In this document: one piece after another, positions 25,909-37,491 of the stretch
How positions within the stretch are numbered: the first letter of the stretch is position 1
Layout of the letters: every line of letters starts with the position of its first letter
DNA from: Massilia solisilvae
GTDB taxonomy: Bacteria; Pseudomonadota; Gammaproteobacteria; Burkholderiales; Burkholderiaceae_D
Assembly (NCBI RefSeq): GCF_024753215.1
Contig: NZ_JANUGV010000001.1
Location: forward strand, 992,001-1,056,000
Length of the DNA stretch: 64,000 nt
Direction of reading: 5' to 3'
Program-made: the position numbers and the translations under genes
Notes under the pieces: generated by a model
Database searches by the model: none
What the model was told of the DNA's origin: nothing
What the model saw: only the letters and a program-made list of their open reading frames with translations

Positions 25909-27161
25909 TGGCTGAGCTTAAGAATTACACCCTGAACTTTGGTCCGCAGCACCCGGCAGCGCACGGCGTGCTGCGTCTGGTGCTGGAACTGGACGGCGAG
26001 GTGATCCAGCGAGCCGACCCGCACATCGGCCTGCTCCACCGCGGTACCGAGAAGCTGGCGGAAACGCGTACTTACCTGCAGTCGGTCCCGTACATGGATC
26101 GCCTGGACTACGTGTCGATGATGTGCAACGAGCACGGCTACGTGCTGGCGATCGAAAAGCTGCTCGGCATCCAGGTGCCGGAGCGCGCGCAGTACATCCG
26201 CGTGATGTTCGACGAGATCACCCGCATCCTGAACCACCTGATGTGGCTGGGCGCGCACGCGCTCGACATCGGTGCGATGGGTCCGTTCCTGTACTGCTTC
26301 CGTGACCGCGAAGACCTGTTCGACGTGTACGAGGCGGTGTCGGGCGCGCGCATGCACGCGGCCTACTACCGCCCGGGCGGCGTGTACCGCGACCTGCCGG
26401 ATGCGATGCCCAAGCACAAGCCGTCGATCATCCGCAGCCAGAAGGCCATCGACGAACTGAACGAAACCCGCCAGGGCTCGGTGCTCGACTTCATCGACCT
26501 GTTCACCCAGCGCTTCGACGGCTACGTGGACGAATACGAGACCCTGCTGACCGACAACCGCATCTGGAAACAGCGTACCGTCGGCATCGGCGTGGTGTCG
26601 CCGGAAGACGCGAAAGCGATGGGCTTTACCGGCGCCATGCTGCGCGGCTCGGGCGTGGCCTGGGACCTGCGCAAGACCCAGCCGTACGCCGTGTACGACA
26701 GGATGGAGTTCGATATTCCGGTCGGCACCAACGGCGACTCGTACGACCGCTACCTGGTGCGCGTGGAAGAGCTGCGCCAGTCGAACCGCATCATCAAGCA
26801 GTGCGTGGCCTGGCTGCGTGCGAACCCGGGTCCGGTGATGACCGACAACCACAAGATCGCTCCGCCGAGCCGCGTGGACATGAAGACCAACATGGAGTCG
26901 CTCATCCACCACTTCAAGCTGTTCTCGGAAGGCTTCCACGTGCCGGCAGGCGAAGCCTACGCGGCGGTGGAACACCCGAAGGGCGAATTCGGCATCTACA
27001 TCGTGTCCGACGGCGCCAACAAGCCGTACCGCCTGAAGATCCGTACCCCGGACTACGCCCACCTGCAGAGCCTTGACGAAATGGCGCGCGGCCACATGAT
27101 CGCCGACGCCGTGACCATCATCGGCACCCAGGACATCGTGTTCGGCAGTATCGACAGGTAA
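25908..27161 (+). CDS. nuoD: NADH-quinone oxidoreductase subunit D
   Basis: 417-residue 49-kDa subunit that forms the quinone site with NuoB. The N-terminal [21 protein letters not shown] carries the conserved quinone-site His (PQHPAAHG), and [14 protein letters not shown] follows. The C-terminus ends DIVFGSIDR, as expected for a full-length protein. Confidence 0.98.
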   Translation: MAELKNYTLNFGPQHPAAHGVLRLVLELDGEVIQRADPHIGLLHRGTEKLAETRTYLQSVPYMDRLDYVSMMCNEHGYVLAIEKLLGIQVPERAQYIRVMFDEITRILNHLMWLGAHALDIGAMGPFLYCFRDREDLFDVYEAVSGARMHAAYYRPGGVYRDLPDAMPKHKPSIIRSQKAIDELNETRQGSVLDFIDLFTQRFDGYVDEYETLLTDNRIWKQRTVGIGVVSPEDAKAMGFTGAMLRGSGVAWDLRKTQPYAVYDRMEFDIPVGTNGDSYDRYLVRVEELRQSNRIIKQCVAWLRANPGPVMTDNHKIAPPSRVDMKTNMESLIHHFKLFSEGFHVPAGEAYAAVEHPKGEFGIYIVSDGANKPYRLKIRTPDYAHLQSLDEMARGHMIADAVTIIGTQDIVFGSIDR

Positions 27162-27193
27162 CGCCCACGTTCGCTAAGAAGGTAGACCAGATT

Positions 27194-27670
27194 ATGTTAT
27201 CCGAGCAGTGCTATAAAAAGATTGACCGCGAACTGGCCAAGTACCCGGCCGACCAGCGCCAGTCCGCCGTGATGGCCGCGCTGGCCCACGCGCAAGTCGA
27301 ACTGGGCTGGCTGTCGCCCGAAACCATGCAGGAAGTCGCCGACTACATCGGCATGCCGGCCATCGCCGTGCAGGAAGTGGCGACCTTCTACAACATGTAC
27401 AACCTCAAGCCGGTCGGCAAGCACAAGATCACCGTGTGCACCAACCTGCCGTGCGCCCTGTCCGGTGGCGAGCGCGCCGGCGACTACCTGAAAGAAAAGC
27501 TGGGCATCGATTACCGCGAAACCACCGCCGACGGCATGTTCACCCTGCTGGAAGGCGAGTGCATGGGCGCCTGCGGCGACGCGCCGGTCATGCTGGTGAA
27601 CAACCACCGCATGTGCTCGCACATGAGCCGCGAAAAAATCGACGCCATGCTCGAGGAGTTGAAGAAATGA
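27194..27670 (+). CDS. nuoE: NADH-quinone oxidoreductase subunit E
   Basis: 158-residue 24-kDa subunit with a thioredoxin-like fold and a [2Fe-2S] cluster (N1a). Ligand Cys are in [12 protein letters not shown] and [11 protein letters not shown]. It works with NuoF in the NADH-oxidising tip. Its stop overlaps the nuoF start (ATGA). Confidence 0.97.
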   Translation: MLSEQCYKKIDRELAKYPADQRQSAVMAALAHAQVELGWLSPETMQEVADYIGMPAIAVQEVATFYNMYNLKPVGKHKITVCTNLPCALSGGERAGDYLKEKLGIDYRETTADGMFTLLEGECMGACGDAPVMLVNNHRMCSHMSREKIDAMLEELKK

Positions 27671-28962
27671 CCTGCCTGCACGACCGTCACATCAACCCGC
27701 TGATCCTGAAGGACCTGAACGGCGACAACTGGCACCTGGCCGACTACGTCAAGCGCGGCGGCTACAGCGCGCTGCGCCGCATTCTGGAAGAGAAGATCGC
27801 GCCGGAGCAGATCATTGCCGACCTGAAGGCCTCGGGCCTGCGCGGCCGCGGCGGCGCCGGTTTCCCGACCGGCCTGAAGTGGAGCTTCATGCCGCGCCAG
27901 TTCCCGGGCCAGAAATACCTCGTCTGCAACACCGACGAAGGCGAGCCGGGCACGTTCAAGGACCGCGACATCATTCGCTACAACCCGCACGCGCTGATCG
28001 AAGGCATGGCCATCGGCGCCTACGCGATGGGCATCACCGTGGGCTACAACTACATCCACGGCGAGATCTTCCAGGATTACCTGCGCTTTGAAGAAGCGCT
28101 GGAAGAGGCGCGCGCCGCCGGCTTTTTGGGCGACAAGATCATGGGCAGCGAGTTCAGCTTCCAGCTGCACGCGCACCACGGCTACGGCGCCTACATCTGC
28201 GGCGAAGAGACCGCGCTGCTCGAATCGCTGGAAGGCAAGAAGGGCCAGCCGCGCTTCAAGCCGCCGTTCCCGGCCTCGTTCGGCCTGTACGGCAAGCCGA
28301 CCACGATCAACAACACCGAGACCTTCTCGGCCGTGCCCTTCATCCTGAACATGGGCGCCGAGAACTACATGGCGCTGGGCAAGCCGAACAACGGCGGCAC
28401 CAAGATCTTCTCGATCTCGGGCGACATCGAGCGTCCGGGCAACTACGAAGTCCCGCTGGGCACCCCGTTCGCCAAGCTGCTCGAACTGGCCGGTGGCATG
28501 CGCGGCGGCAAGAAGATCAAGGCGGTCATCCCGGGCGGTTCGTCGGCCCCGGTGATCCGTGGCGACGTCATGATGGACACCGACCTGGACTACGACTCGA
28601 TCGCCAAGGCCGGCTCGATGCTCGGTTCGGGCGCCGTGATCGTCATGGACGAGACCCGCTGCATGGTCCGCTCGTTGCTGCGCCTGTCGTACTTCTACTA
28701 CGAGGAATCGTGCGGCCAGTGCACCCCGTGCCGTGAGGGCACCGGCTGGCTGTACCGCATGGTCCACCGCATCGAGCACGGCCAGGGCCGCGCGGAAGAC
28801 ATGGAGATGCTGGCCTCGATCGCCGGCAACATCCAGGGCCGTACCATCTGCGCGCTGGGCGATGCTGCCGCGATGCCGGTGCAAGGCATGATCAAGAATT
28901 TCCGCGACGAATTCGAATACCACATCGAGCACAAGCGCTGCTTGGTGCCCGCATACATCTAA
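27667..28962 (+). CDS. nuoF: NADH-quinone oxidoreductase subunit F
   Basis: 431-residue 51-kDa subunit that binds NADH, FMN and a [4Fe-4S] cluster. The glycine-rich [14 protein letters not shown] lies near residue 60 (nucleotide site), [13 protein letters not shown] follows, and the cluster motif is [12 protein letters not shown] near 355. The ATG at 27667 overlaps the nuoE stop and gives the family-length N-terminus. Confidence 0.98.
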   Translation: MTCLHDRHINPLILKDLNGDNWHLADYVKRGGYSALRRILEEKIAPEQIIADLKASGLRGRGGAGFPTGLKWSFMPRQFPGQKYLVCNTDEGEPGTFKDRDIIRYNPHALIEGMAIGAYAMGITVGYNYIHGEIFQDYLRFEEALEEARAAGFLGDKIMGSEFSFQLHAHHGYGAYICGEETALLESLEGKKGQPRFKPPFPASFGLYGKPTTINNTETFSAVPFILNMGAENYMALGKPNNGGTKIFSISGDIERPGNYEVPLGTPFAKLLELAGGMRGGKKIKAVIPGGSSAPVIRGDVMMDTDLDYDSIAKAGSMLGSGAVIVMDETRCMVRSLLRLSYFYYEESCGQCTPCREGTGWLYRMVHRIEHGQGRAEDMEMLASIAGNIQGRTICALGDAAAMPVQGMIKNFRDEFEYHIEHKRCLVPAYI

Positions 28963-28983
28963 ACCAGGTCAGGTAACGATCAA

Positions 28984-31320
28984 ATGGTTGAAATTGAAAT
29001 AGACGGCAAAAAAGTCGAGGTCCCGCCAGGTTCCATGGTGATGGACGCGGCCAATAAACTCGGCACCTACATTCCGCACTTCTGCTATCACAAGAAACTG
29101 TCGATCGCAGCGAACTGCCGCATGTGCCTGGTGGAAGTGGAGAAGGCGCCCAAGCCGCTGCCCGCTTGCGCCACCCCGGTGACCCCGAACATGATCGTGC
29201 GTACCCACAGCGACAAGGCCGTGCAGGCCCAGAAGTCGGTGATGGAGTTCCTGCTGATTAACCACCCGCTCGACTGCCCGATCTGCGATCAGGGCGGCGA
29301 GTGCCAGCTGCAAGACCTGGCCGTGGGCTACGGCAAGAGCGAATCGCGCTACAAGGAAGAAAAGCGCGTGGTGGCGCCGAAGGAAGCCGGCCCGCTGATC
29401 TCGATGGAAGAGATGAGCCGCTGCATCCAGTGCACCCGCTGCGTGCGCTTTGGCCAGGAAGTGGCAGGCCAGATGGAATTTGGCATGCTGGGCCGCGGCG
29501 AGCATTCCGAAATCTCGACCTTCGTCGGCAAGACCGTCGATTCGGAAGTGTCGGGCAACATGATCGACCTGTGCCCGGTCGGCGCGCTGACCAGCAAGCC
29601 GTTCCGCTACTCGGCACGCCCGTGGGAACTGTCGCGCCGCAAGTCGGTGTCGCCGCACGATTCGCTCGGCTCGAACCTGATCGTCCAGGTCAAGGGCGGC
29701 AAGGTGATGCGCGTGCTCCCGCTGGAGAACGAGGCGATCAACGAATGCTGGCTGTCGGACCGCGACCGCTTCTCGTACGAGGCGCTGGACAACGCCGACC
29801 GCCTGACCAACCCGATGATCAAGCAGGACGGCAACTGGATCGAGACCGACTGGCAGACCGCGCTGGAATACGTCGCGCACGGCCTGCGTAACATCCGCCA
29901 CGAGCACGGCGCCGAGAACATCGCCGCGGTTGCCGCCGGCGGCTCGACGCTGGAAGAGCTGCACCTGCTGGCCAAGGTTGCGCGCGGCCTGGGTTCGGCC
30001 AACATCGACTTCCGCCTGCGCCAGAGCGACTTCGCGCTGGACGAGGAAGTGGTGCCCTGGCTGGGCATGCCGGTGGCCGACATTTCGCTGCTCAAACGCG
30101 TGCTGGTGATCGGTTCGTTCCTGCGCAAGGACCACCCGCTGGTCGCCACCCGCCTGCGCGCTGCCGCCAAGGCCGGCGCCAAGCTGACGATCATCAACGG
30201 CACCGCCGAAGAGAACCTGATCCCGACCGCGAAGAACATCACTGTGCTGCCGTCCGAATGGCTGGCTGCGCTGTCCGAGATCGTCGTGGCCGTGGCCGCC
30301 GCCAAGGGCGTTGCCGCCCCGGCTGGCTTCGAGGCCATCCAGGCCGGCGACGTGGCAAAAGCAATTGCCGCCACCCTGGTCGAGATTGGCGCGGAACTGC
30401 CGGGCGCGATCCTGCTGGGTAACGCTGCCGCGCAGCACCCGCAGGCTTCCAAGCTGCACGTGGCCGCGCAATGGATCGCCGAGCAAACCGGCGCCAGGTT
30501 CGGTTACCTGCTGGACGCCGCCAACAGCGTGGGCGGCTACCTGGCCGGCGCCGTGGCCAAGCCGGAATCGGCTTTCGCATCGCCGAAGAAGGCCTTCGTC
30601 GTGCTGCACGCCGAGCCGGAGCTGGACTGCGCCAACCCGCAGCAAGCGCGCGCCGCCCTCGACGCCGCCGAGATGGTCGTCGTGATGTCGCCGTTCAAGC
30701 ACGGCCTGGACTACGCCGACGTGCTTCTGCCGGTATCGCCGTTCAGCGAGACCTCGGGCACTTTTGTGAACGCCGAAGGCCGCGCACAGAGCTTCAACGG
30801 TACCGTGCGTCCGCTGGGCGAAACCCGTCCGGCCTGGAAGGTGCTGCGCGTGCTGGGCAACCTGCTGCAGCTCCCGGGCTTCGACTTCGAGACCTCGGAA
30901 CAGGTGCGCGATGACGTGCTGGGCAAGGGCGTGTTCGACGTGTCCGCCAAGCTGAACAACATTGCCCGCGTGCCGGCCGTGGCCGCCACCTACGGCAACG
31001 CCGGTTCGCTCGAGCGCGTTACCAACGTGCCGATCTACTACACCGACGCCATCGTGCGCCGTTCCGAGCCGCTGCAGCGCACCGCCGACGCCAACGCGCC
31101 GCTGGTCAGCCTGCCGCAGGCCCTGGCCGACAAGCTGGGCGTCAAGTCCGGCGACAGCGTCAAGGTTACCCAGGGCAATGGCTCCGCCGTCCTGGTGGCA
31201 AACGTGGACCCGACGCTGCCGGCCAACGCCGTGCGCGTGGCCGCCGGCCACCCGGCAGTGGCAAGCCTGGGCGCGATGTTCGGCGCCATCAATGTTGAAA
31301 AAGCAGGGGAGGGCAAGTAA
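28984..31320 (+). CDS. nuoG: NADH-quinone oxidoreductase subunit G
   Basis: 778-residue 75-kDa subunit. The N-terminal [2Fe-2S] ferredoxin domain has C in FCYHKK, CRMC and further ligands. A His/Cys cluster motif ([17 protein letters not shown], about 98-114) and a [4Fe-4S] motif ([10 protein letters not shown]) follow, with a molybdopterin-oxidoreductase-like C-terminal region. Electrons pass through it from NuoF to NuoI. Its stop overlaps the nuoH start by one base. Confidence 0.98.
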   Translation: MVEIEIDGKKVEVPPGSMVMDAANKLGTYIPHFCYHKKLSIAANCRMCLVEVEKAPKPLPACATPVTPNMIVRTHSDKAVQAQKSVMEFLLINHPLDCPICDQGGECQLQDLAVGYGKSESRYKEEKRVVAPKEAGPLISMEEMSRCIQCTRCVRFGQEVAGQMEFGMLGRGEHSEISTFVGKTVDSEVSGNMIDLCPVGALTSKPFRYSARPWELSRRKSVSPHDSLGSNLIVQVKGGKVMRVLPLENEAINECWLSDRDRFSYEALDNADRLTNPMIKQDGNWIETDWQTALEYVAHGLRNIRHEHGAENIAAVAAGGSTLEELHLLAKVARGLGSANIDFRLRQSDFALDEEVVPWLGMPVADISLLKRVLVIGSFLRKDHPLVATRLRAAAKAGAKLTIINGTAEENLIPTAKNITVLPSEWLAALSEIVVAVAAAKGVAAPAGFEAIQAGDVAKAIAATLVEIGAELPGAILLGNAAAQHPQASKLHVAAQWIAEQTGARFGYLLDAANSVGGYLAGAVAKPESAFASPKKAFVVLHAEPELDCANPQQARAALDAAEMVVVMSPFKHGLDYADVLLPVSPFSETSGTFVNAEGRAQSFNGTVRPLGETRPAWKVLRVLGNLLQLPGFDFETSEQVRDDVLGKGVFDVSAKLNNIARVPAVAATYGNAGSLERVTNVPIYYTDAIVRRSEPLQRTADANAPLVSLPQALADKLGVKSGDSVKVTQGNGSAVLVANVDPTLPANAVRVAAGHPAVASLGAMFGAINVEKAGEGK

Positions 31321-32402
31321 TGGCAACGCCCGGTTTTATTGATACTCTGAACGCTACCGGCGCCGCAACCCTCGGCGGTGTGTGGCCGCTGGTCTGGACC
31401 CTGATCAAGATCGTGGTCGTGCTGCTGCCGCTGATGGGCCTGGTCGCTTACCTGACCCTGTGGGAACGCAAGCTGATCGGCTGGATTCAGATCCGCGTCG
31501 GCCCGAACCGCGTGGGCCCGGCCGGCCTGCTGCAGCCGATCGCCGACGCGGTCAAGCTGCTGTTCAAGGAAATCGTGATCCCGACCAAGGCCAGCAGCGC
31601 GCTGTTCGTGATCGGCCCGATCATGACCATCATGCCGGCGCTGGCCGCCTGGGTGGTGGTGCCGTTCGGCCCGCAAGCGGCGCTGGCGGACGTGAACGCC
31701 GGCCTGCTGCTGCTGCTGGCGATCACCTCAATGGAGGTGTACGGCATCATCATCGCCGGCTGGTCGTCGAATTCGAAGTACTCGTTCATGGGCGCGATGC
31801 GCGCCTCGGCCCAGATGATCTCGTACGAGATCCCGATGGGCTTCGTGATGGTCGTGATCCTGATGGTTTCGGGCTCGCTGAACTTCTCGGACATCGTCGC
31901 CGGCCAGACCCGCGGCATGATGGCCGACCACGGCCTGAACCTCCTGTCCTGGAACTGGCTGCCGCTGTTGCCGCTGTTCGTGATCTACATTACCTCCGGC
32001 CTTGCCGAGTGCAACCGCCACCCGTTCGACGTGGTGGAAGGCGAATCGGAAATCGTGGCTGGCCACATGGTCGAGTACTCGGGCATGTCCTACGCCATGT
32101 TCATGCTGGCCGAGTACGGCAACATGATCCTGGTCGGCGCGCTCGCTTCGATCATGTTCCTGGGCGGCTGGTCGGCTCCGTTCTCGTTCCTCGAGTTCGG
32201 CGGCGGCTTCGGCGGCTTCTTCTGGCTGTTCGCCAAGACCTTCATGTTCGTATCCCTGTTCATCTGGGTGCGCGGCACCTTCCCGCGTTATCGCTATGAC
32301 CAGATCATGCGCCTGGGCTGGAAAGTGTTCATTCCGCTGACGCTGGTGTGGCTGGTCCTGGTCGCTGCCGTGATGCAGACCCCGTGGAACATTTGGAAGT
32401 AA
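31320..32402 (+). CDS. nuoH: NADH-quinone oxidoreductase subunit H
   Basis: 360-residue membrane subunit with eight predicted helices. Conserved loops [20 protein letters not shown] (about 50-68) and [15 protein letters not shown] (about 225-240) are present; these form the quinone cavity and the start of the proton path. It joins the peripheral and membrane arms. Confidence 0.98.
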   Translation: MATPGFIDTLNATGAATLGGVWPLVWTLIKIVVVLLPLMGLVAYLTLWERKLIGWIQIRVGPNRVGPAGLLQPIADAVKLLFKEIVIPTKASSALFVIGPIMTIMPALAAWVVVPFGPQAALADVNAGLLLLLAITSMEVYGIIIAGWSSNSKYSFMGAMRASAQMISYEIPMGFVMVVILMVSGSLNFSDIVAGQTRGMMADHGLNLLSWNWLPLLPLFVIYITSGLAECNRHPFDVVEGESEIVAGHMVEYSGMSYAMFMLAEYGNMILVGALASIMFLGGWSAPFSFLEFGGGFGGFFWLFAKTFMFVSLFIWVRGTFPRYRYDQIMRLGWKVFIPLTLVWLVLVAAVMQTPWNIWK

Positions 32403-32418
32403 GGAAGCGCATTACATC

Positions 32419-32907
32419 ATGGATCGTTTAAAAGACTTCTTCGGCAGCTTCATGCTGACCGAACTCTTCAAGGGGCTGGCCCTGACCGGACGCTACGCGT
32501 TCTCGCGCAAGATCACGGTGCAGTACCCGGAAGAGAAGACCCCGATGTCGCCGCGCTTCCGCGGCCTGCATGCGCTGCGCCGTTACCCCAACGGTGAAGA
32601 GCGCTGCATCGCCTGCAAACTGTGCGAGGCGGTGTGCCCGGCCATGGCCATCACGATCGAATCGGCGCAGCGCGAGGACGGCACCCGCCGCACCACGCGC
32701 TACGACATCGACCTGACCAAGTGCATCTTCTGCGGCTTTTGCGAAGAGTCCTGCCCGGTGGACTCGATCGTCGAGACCCACGTGCTCGAATACCACGGCG
32801 AAAAGCGCGGCGATCTCTACTACACCAAAGAGATGCTGCTGGCCGTCGGTGACCGCTACGAGGCCGACATCGCCGCCAACCGCGAAGCCGACGCGCCGTA
32901 TCGCTAA
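32419..32907 (+). CDS. nuoI: NADH-quinone oxidoreductase subunit I
   Basis: 162-residue ferredoxin-type subunit with two [4Fe-4S] motifs, [12 protein letters not shown] and [12 protein letters not shown], the second Cys of each set donating to the other cluster as in 8Fe ferredoxins. It relays electrons to NuoB. An amphipathic N-terminus contacts the membrane. Confidence 0.98.
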   Translation: MDRLKDFFGSFMLTELFKGLALTGRYAFSRKITVQYPEEKTPMSPRFRGLHALRRYPNGEERCIACKLCEAVCPAMAITIESAQREDGTRRTTRYDIDLTKCIFCGFCEESCPVDSIVETHVLEYHGEKRGDLYYTKEMLLAVGDRYEADIAANREADAPYR

Positions 32908-32928
32908 TAACAAGGTCCTGGGTTAGAC

Positions 32929-33567
32929 ATGGAATTCAAAACTTTTCTGTTCTACGCGTTCGCGGTCATCATGACCTTGGCCGCACTGCGCGTCATTACC
33001 GCCCGGAACCCGGTGCACGCTGCGCTGTTCCTGGTGCTCGCGTTCTTCAACGCGGCCGGTATCTGGATGCTGCTCAAGGCCGAGTTCCTGGCGATCGTGC
33101 TGGTGCTCGTGTACGTCGGCGCCGTGATGGTGCTGTTCCTGTTCGTCGTGATGATGCTCGACATTAACATCGACCGGATGCGCGAAGGCTTCTGGGGCTA
33201 CTTGCCGCTGGCCAGCGGCATCGGCGCCCTGATCGTGCTGGAGATGGGCGCGGTGCTGTGGCGCGGCTTCCTGGGCGTGAACGAGAACGCGGCGGCCAAC
33301 GCCGGCAACATCGGCGGCACCAAGGAACTGGGCATGCTGATCTACACCCAGTACATTTACGGCTTCGAGATCGCGGCCGCGATCCTGCTGGTGGCGATCA
33401 TCGCCGCGGTGGCCCTCACGCTGCGCAAGCGCAAGGACACCAAGGCCATCGACCCGGGCCTGGCCGTTCGCGTCAAGCGCAACGACCGCCTGAAGATCGT
33501 GAAGATGCAAGCGGTGAAAGAGGCGCCGGCCGCTCCTGCAGAAGCAAACAAGGAGGCAGCAAAATGA
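32929..33567 (+). CDS. nuoJ: NADH-quinone oxidoreductase subunit J
   Basis: 212-residue membrane subunit with five helices in the first 165 residues, including the conserved [18 protein letters not shown] segment (seen as [12 protein letters not shown]). The C-terminal ~45 residues are charged and Ala-rich and extend beyond the E. coli protein. nuoK starts 4 bases inside its end. Confidence 0.96.
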   Translation: MEFKTFLFYAFAVIMTLAALRVITARNPVHAALFLVLAFFNAAGIWMLLKAEFLAIVLVLVYVGAVMVLFLFVVMMLDINIDRMREGFWGYLPLASGIGALIVLEMGAVLWRGFLGVNENAAANAGNIGGTKELGMLIYTQYIYGFEIAAAILLVAIIAAVALTLRKRKDTKAIDPGLAVRVKRNDRLKIVKMQAVKEAPAAPAEANKEAAK

Positions 33568-33872
33568 CGCTCTCGCTCGCACACTACCTGGTCCTGGGCG
33601 CGATCCTGTTCGCGATCTCGATCGTCGGCATTTTCCTGAACCGGAAGAACGTCATCATCCTGCTGATGGCCATCGAGCTGATGCTGCTGGCCGTGAACCT
33701 GAACTTCGTCGCCTTCTCGCATTACCTCGGCGACGCGGCAGGGCAGATCTTCGTGTTCTTCATCCTCACCGTGGCGGCGGCCGAATCGGCCATTGGCCTG
33801 GCGATCCTGGTGGTCCTGTTCCGCAACCTGGACACGATCAACGTGGAAGACCTCGACAGCCTGAAGGGCTAA
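33564..33872 (+). CDS. nuoK: NADH-quinone oxidoreductase subunit K
   Basis: 102-residue, three-helix antiporter-like subunit. The conserved membrane Glu residues needed for proton transfer are visible in [15 protein letters not shown] and [13 protein letters not shown]. The ATG at 33564 overlaps the nuoJ end (ATGA) and has AAGGAGG upstream. Confidence 0.97.
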   Translation: MTLSLAHYLVLGAILFAISIVGIFLNRKNVIILLMAIELMLLAVNLNFVAFSHYLGDAAGQIFVFFILTVAAAESAIGLAILVVLFRNLDTINVEDLDSLKG

Positions 33873-33916
33873 GCGGTTATTGATAACTCATCCTCGATTA
33901 AATAAAAGGTTCAACA

Positions 33917-35980
33917 ATGGTGGGTAATTCTCTCGACGCTAACCTGCTCCTGGCTGTCCCGCTGGCGCCGCTCGCAGGCTCCGCGATCGCTGGCCTGCTC
34001 GGTACCAAGTTCCTTGGTAACGTAGTCGGACGCAAGGTTTCGCACAGCGCGACCATCCTGGGCGTGCTGATCGCGCTGATCATCTCGGTGCAGACCCTGA
34101 TGGCGGTGATGGATGGCGCCTCGTTCAACGGCGACATCTACACCTGGATGACGGTAGCCGGCCTGAAGATGACGGTCGGCTTCCAGATCGACGCGCTGTC
34201 CGCGATGATGATGTGCGTGGTAACCTTCGTGTCGCTGTGCGTGCACGTGTACACGATCGGCTACATGGCCGAGGACGAAGGCTACAACCGCTTCTTCTCG
34301 TACATCTCGCTGTTCACGTTCTCGATGCTGATGCTGGTCATGTCCAACAACTTCCTGCAGCTGTTCTTCGGCTGGGAAGCGGTGGGCCTGGTCTCGTACC
34401 TGCTGATCGGCTTCTGGTACACCCGCCCGACCGCGATCTTCGCGAACATGAAGGCGTTCCTGGTGAACCGCGTGGGCGACTTCGGCTTCATCCTCGGCAT
34501 TGGCCTGTTGCTGGCGTTTGCCGGCTCGATGAATTACCAGGACGTGTTCGCCCAGCGCGAGCACCTGGCCACCCTGACCGTGCCCGGCATTGGCTGGCCG
34601 CTGCTGACCGCTGCCTGCATCTGCCTGTTCATCGGCGCGATGGGTAAATCGGCCCAGTTCCCGCTGCACGTGTGGCTGCCGGACTCGATGGAAGGCCCGA
34701 CCCCGATCTCGGCGCTGATCCACGCCGCGACCATGGTGACCGCCGGTATCTTCATGGTGTCGCGCATGTCGCCGCTGTTCGAGCTGTCCGATACCGCGCT
34801 GTCGTTCGTGATTGTCATCGGCGCCATCACCGCGCTGTTCATGGGCTTCCTGGGCATCATCCAGAACGACATCAAGCGCGTGGTTGCTTACTCGACACTG
34901 TCGCAGCTGGGCTACATGACCGTGGCGCTGGGCGCCTCGGCCTACAACGTGGCCGTGTTCCACCTGATGACCCACGCATTCTTCAAGGCGCTGCTGTTCC
35001 TTGGCGCGGGTTCCGTCATCATCGGCATGCACCACGACCAGGACATGCGCAACATGGGCGGCCTGCGCAAGTACATGCCGATCACCTGGATCACTTCGCT
35101 GATCGGTTCGCTGGCCCTGATCGCAACCCCGTTCTTCTCGGGCTTCTACTCCAAGGACTCGATCATCGAGGCGGTTGCCGCGTCGGAGATCCCGGGTTCG
35201 GGCTTCGCGTACTTCGCCGTCATGGCTGGCGTGTTCGTCACCGCCTTCTACTCGTTCCGCATGTACTTCCTGGTCTTCCACGGCAAGGAGCAGTGGAACG
35301 AGAAGCACCACCATGTGAGCCACGGCCACGATTCGGATGCGCATAACGAGGAAGAGGACCACGAGGGCGAACACCACCACGGCCTGCACCCGGGCGACAA
35401 GCCGCACGAGTCGCCGTGGGTCGTGACCCTGCCGCTGGTGCTGCTGGCGATCCCGTCGGTGATCATCGGCTACCTGACCGTGCAGCCGATGCTGTTCGGC
35501 GACTTCTTCAAGGGCGTGATCTTCGTGGGCGAGAACCACAAGGCCATGGAAGAGCTGGCGCACGAGTTCCACGGTGCCGCCGCGATGGGCATGCACGCGA
35601 TCCAGACCGTGCCGTTCTGGCTCGCGGTGGCTGGCGTGGCTGCGGCTTACTACTGCTACATGGTCAACCGCAAGGTGCCGGAACTGTTCTACAACGCGCT
35701 GCGTCCGATCCACACGTTGCTCGACAACAAGTACTACATGGACAAGTTCAACGAAGTGGTCTTCGCCGGCGGCGCGCGCGTCCTCGGTGGCGGCCTGTGG
35801 AAGGTGGGCGACCGTGGCCTGATCGACGGCCTGCTCGTCAACGGCAGCGCCAAGCTGGTGGGCTGGTTCGCCGCCATCGTGCGCACGTTCCAGACCGGTT
35901 ACATCTATCACTACGCGTTCGTGATGATCGTCGGCGTGCTGGCAACGCTGCTGTACTTCTTCCCGTTCTGGCACGCATAA
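33917..35980 (+). CDS. nuoL: NADH-quinone oxidoreductase subunit L
   Basis: 687-residue antiporter-like proton pump subunit with about 16 helices. Conserved pump residues lie in FFGWEAVGLVSYLLIGF and GAMGKSAQFPLHVWLPDSMEGPTP (seen as KSAQFPLHVWLPD). Residues about 464-498 form a hydrophilic insert rich in His, Asp and Glu (HHHVSHGHD, HEGEHHHGLHPGD) between helices. The insert is absent from E. coli NuoL and could bind metal. Confidence 0.97.
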   Translation: MVGNSLDANLLLAVPLAPLAGSAIAGLLGTKFLGNVVGRKVSHSATILGVLIALIISVQTLMAVMDGASFNGDIYTWMTVAGLKMTVGFQIDALSAMMMCVVTFVSLCVHVYTIGYMAEDEGYNRFFSYISLFTFSMLMLVMSNNFLQLFFGWEAVGLVSYLLIGFWYTRPTAIFANMKAFLVNRVGDFGFILGIGLLLAFAGSMNYQDVFAQREHLATLTVPGIGWPLLTAACICLFIGAMGKSAQFPLHVWLPDSMEGPTPISALIHAATMVTAGIFMVSRMSPLFELSDTALSFVIVIGAITALFMGFLGIIQNDIKRVVAYSTLSQLGYMTVALGASAYNVAVFHLMTHAFFKALLFLGAGSVIIGMHHDQDMRNMGGLRKYMPITWITSLIGSLALIATPFFSGFYSKDSIIEAVAASEIPGSGFAYFAVMAGVFVTAFYSFRMYFLVFHGKEQWNEKHHHVSHGHDSDAHNEEEDHEGEHHHGLHPGDKPHESPWVVTLPLVLLAIPSVIIGYLTVQPMLFGDFFKGVIFVGENHKAMEELAHEFHGAAAMGMHAIQTVPFWLAVAGVAAAYYCYMVNRKVPELFYNALRPIHTLLDNKYYMDKFNEVVFAGGARVLGGGLWKVGDRGLIDGLLVNGSAKLVGWFAAIVRTFQTGYIYHYAFVMIVGVLATLLYFFPFWHA

Positions 35981-36000
35981 ATCAGGCATAGACAAAGACA

Positions 36001-37491
36001 ATGAATCAGACACTTCCTTACCTGAGCCTGTCGATCTGGCTTCCGATCCTGTTCGGCGTGCTGGTCCTGGCTGTTGGCCGCGACAACAACAAGGGCTTTA
36101 CCCGCGTGCTGTCGCTGATCGGCGCGATCGTCAGCTTTTTGCCGACGATCCCGCTCATCACGAGCTTCAACAACTTTGCGCATGGTCCGCAGTTCGTCGA
36201 AAAGTCGGCCTGGATCGAGCGTTTCAACATCCAGTACTTCCTGGGCATTGACGGCCTGTCGCTGTGGTTCGTGCCGCTGACGGCCTTCATCACCATCATC
36301 GTCGTGATCTCGGCATGGGAAGTGATCCAGGAGCGCGTGGCGCAGTACATGGGGTCGTTCCTGCTGCTGTCGGGCCTGATGGTCGGCGTGTTCGAAGCGC
36401 TGGATGGCCTCTTGTTCTACTTCTTCTTCGAAGCGACCCTGATCCCGATGTTCATCATCATCGGCGTGTTCGGCGGCCCGAACCGTGTGTACGCGGCATT
36501 CAAGTTCTTCCTGTACACCTTCTTCGGCTCGCTGCTGACCCTGATCGCGATCATCTACCTGTACAACCGCGCAGGCGGCAGCTTCGACATCCTGGCATGG
36601 CACGCACTGCCGCTGACCATGAACGAGCAGATCCTGATCTTCCTGGCCTTCTTCATGGCGTTCGCCGTGAAGGTGCCGATGTGGCCGGTGCACACCTGGC
36701 TGCCGGACGCCCACGTGGAAGCGCCGACCGGCGGTTCCGTGGTGCTGGCCGCGATCATGCTGAAACTGGGCGCGTACGGCTTCCTGCGTTTCTCGCTGCC
36801 GATCGCCCCGGACGCCTCGCACTACCTGGCGCCGTTCATCATTACCATCTCGCTGGTGGCCGTGATCTACATCGGCCTGGTGGCGCTGGTGCAGGCCGAC
36901 ATGAAGAAACTGGTTGCGTACTCGTCGATTGCGCACATGGGCTTTGTCACCCTGGGCTTCTTCATCTTCAACGACCTGGGCGTGCAGGGCGGTATCGTGC
37001 AGATGATCTCGCACGGCTTCGTGTCGGGCGCCATGTTCCTGTGCATCGGTGTGCTGTACGACCGCATGCACTCGCGCCAGATCGCCGACTACGGTGGGGT
37101 GGTGAACGTGATGCCGAAGTTCGCCGCGTTCTCGGTGTTCTTTGCGATGGCCAACTGCGGCCTGCCGGCTACCTCGGGCTTCGTCGGTGAGTTCATGGTG
37201 ATCCTGGCCTCGGTCAAGTACCAGTTCTGGATCGGCACGCTGGCTGCGACCGCCCTGATCCTGGGCGCGGCCTACTCGCTGTGGATGGTCAAGCGCGTCG
37301 TGTTCGGCGCACCTGGCAACAAGCATGTGCTGGAGCTGACCGACCTGAACAGCCGCGAATTCTTCATGTTCGTGGTGCTCGCACTGCTCACGCTGTACAT
37401 GGGCCTGTACCCGGCGCCGTTCACCGACACGATGCAGACTTCGGTCTCCGACCTGCTCGCGCATGTCGCCCAGTCCAAGCTGCCTCACTAA
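36001..37491 (+). CDS. nuoM: NADH-quinone oxidoreductase subunit M
   Basis: 496-residue antiporter-like subunit. Conserved FFEATLIPMFIIIGVFGG (about 143-160), KVPMWPVHTWLPDAHVEAP and LVAYSSIAHMGFV mark the proton-channel Glu and Lys residues. Ends directly before nuoN. Confidence 0.98.
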   Translation: MNQTLPYLSLSIWLPILFGVLVLAVGRDNNKGFTRVLSLIGAIVSFLPTIPLITSFNNFAHGPQFVEKSAWIERFNIQYFLGIDGLSLWFVPLTAFITIIVVISAWEVIQERVAQYMGSFLLLSGLMVGVFEALDGLLFYFFFEATLIPMFIIIGVFGGPNRVYAAFKFFLYTFFGSLLTLIAIIYLYNRAGGSFDILAWHALPLTMNEQILIFLAFFMAFAVKVPMWPVHTWLPDAHVEAPTGGSVVLAAIMLKLGAYGFLRFSLPIAPDASHYLAPFIITISLVAVIYIGLVALVQADMKKLVAYSSIAHMGFVTLGFFIFNDLGVQGGIVQMISHGFVSGAMFLCIGVLYDRMHSRQIADYGGVVNVMPKFAAFSVFFAMANCGLPATSGFVGEFMVILASVKYQFWIGTLAATALILGAAYSLWMVKRVVFGAPGNKHVLELTDLNSREFFMFVVLALLTLYMGLYPAPFTDTMQTSVSDLLAHVAQSKLPH

